Both the position numbers and the translations under genes were made by a program. Under the pieces are notes generated by a model. The model worked only from the letters and a program-made list of their open reading frames with translations, made no database searches and was not told where the DNA came from. Shown piece by piece: positions 37,545 through 37,595 of a DNA stretch of 37,595 nt (the first letter of the stretch is position 1; the number at the start of each line of letters is the position of its first letter). Source of the stretch: UBA6448 sp051893155 (lineage in GTDB: Bacteria > Bacillota_I > Bacilli_A > RF39 > UBA660); NCBI GenBank assembly GCA_051893155.1, contig JBJFGY010000081.1, positions 1 to 37,595 of the forward strand, given 5' to 3'.

Positions 37545-37595
37545 ATTTGAGTTTAGGTAAAAATAACTCTTGACATAAAAAAATTAGAGATTGTT
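37545..37595. repeat. Right copy of 51-bp terminal inverted repeat
   Basis: Exact reverse complement of 5-55. Here it is not preceded by any sigK coding sequence: homology stops at 37544. It carries TTGACA at 37570-37575 pointing out of the window. The segment 37481-37516 before the dyad shows no gene. Confidence 0.9.

Noticed and set aside
1..37595. Mycoplasma-type code with TGA as Trp
   Set aside because: Trp positions use TGG and TGA ends several genes, for example at 7383-7385 and 32653-32655.

Overview
The window is 37.6 kb of very A+T-rich DNA (about a quarter G+C by eye) with the standard code: TGA is used as a stop and Trp is TGG. Gene content and order point to a spore-forming low-G+C Firmicute of the class Bacilli, probably an uncultured gut-type lineage; that placement is inference. 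The markers are a pro-sigma-K gene, a gerA-type germinant receptor operon, sirA, and the block lexA - small membrane gene - tkt - sirA - yneF, which matches the B. subtilis lexA/yneA/ynzC/tkt/sirA/yneF neighbourhood. Nearly all of it is chromosomal housekeeping sequence. I see no insertion sequence, prophage, CRISPR array or rRNA.

Layout. 1-3.2 kb: sigK (minus), an RNHCP zinc protein, a DUF975 membrane protein and a short UvrD/Rep-like helicase (minus). 3.3-5.75 kb: a Nudix hydrolase, tRNA-Val and tRNA-Thr, a GT4 glycosyltransferase, then tRNA-Tyr, tRNA-Gln and tRNA-Lys. 5.8-13.2 kb: fmt, a one-span membrane protein, a CDP-alcohol phosphatidyltransferase, rlmN, then the tightly packed prpC-prkC-rsgA-rpe operon. 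13.2-16.9 kb: lexA (minus), a divergent 36-codon membrane peptide under a LexA-type operator, tkt, sirA behind a Spo0A box, and yneF. 16.9-21.1 kb: a large surface protein with a compositionally foreign, lectin-like C-terminus, an amidoligase with a new N-terminal region, and a small unknown gene. 21.1-24.5 kb: gerAA-gerAC-gerAB (minus). 24.6-27.9 kb: an RlmD/TrmA-type RNA methyltransferase and a zinc-ribbon/ABC-ATPase fusion with its permease. 27.9-33.2 kb: membrane protein - Fic - polA - mutM - secreted protein. 33.2-37.4 kb: a short RSH (ppGpp) enzyme and ppdK.

How the parts connect. Several genes serve sporulation: sigK (late mother-cell sigma factor, with a SigE-like promoter), sirA (blocks DnaA when Spo0A is active; perfect 0A box) and the ger operon (germination). 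PrkC/PrpC with its PASTA domains links cell-wall signals to growth and germination. LexA and the small membrane peptide look like an SOS division checkpoint. rpe and tkt belong to the pentose phosphate pathway.

Most notable: (1) the 36-aa SOS peptide in the yneA position; (2) a probable hypervariable cassette, resembling a diversity-generating retroelement variable region, at the 3' end of the surface protein gene; (3) an amidoligase with an unassigned 340-residue helical N-terminus behind a full-consensus promoter; (4) a perfect 51-bp inverted repeat at the two ends of the window, one copy covering the last codons of sigK; (5) two apparently leaderless genes. Promoters here very often carry the extended -10 form TGnTATAAT, and several terminator stems begin at or just before the stop codon.
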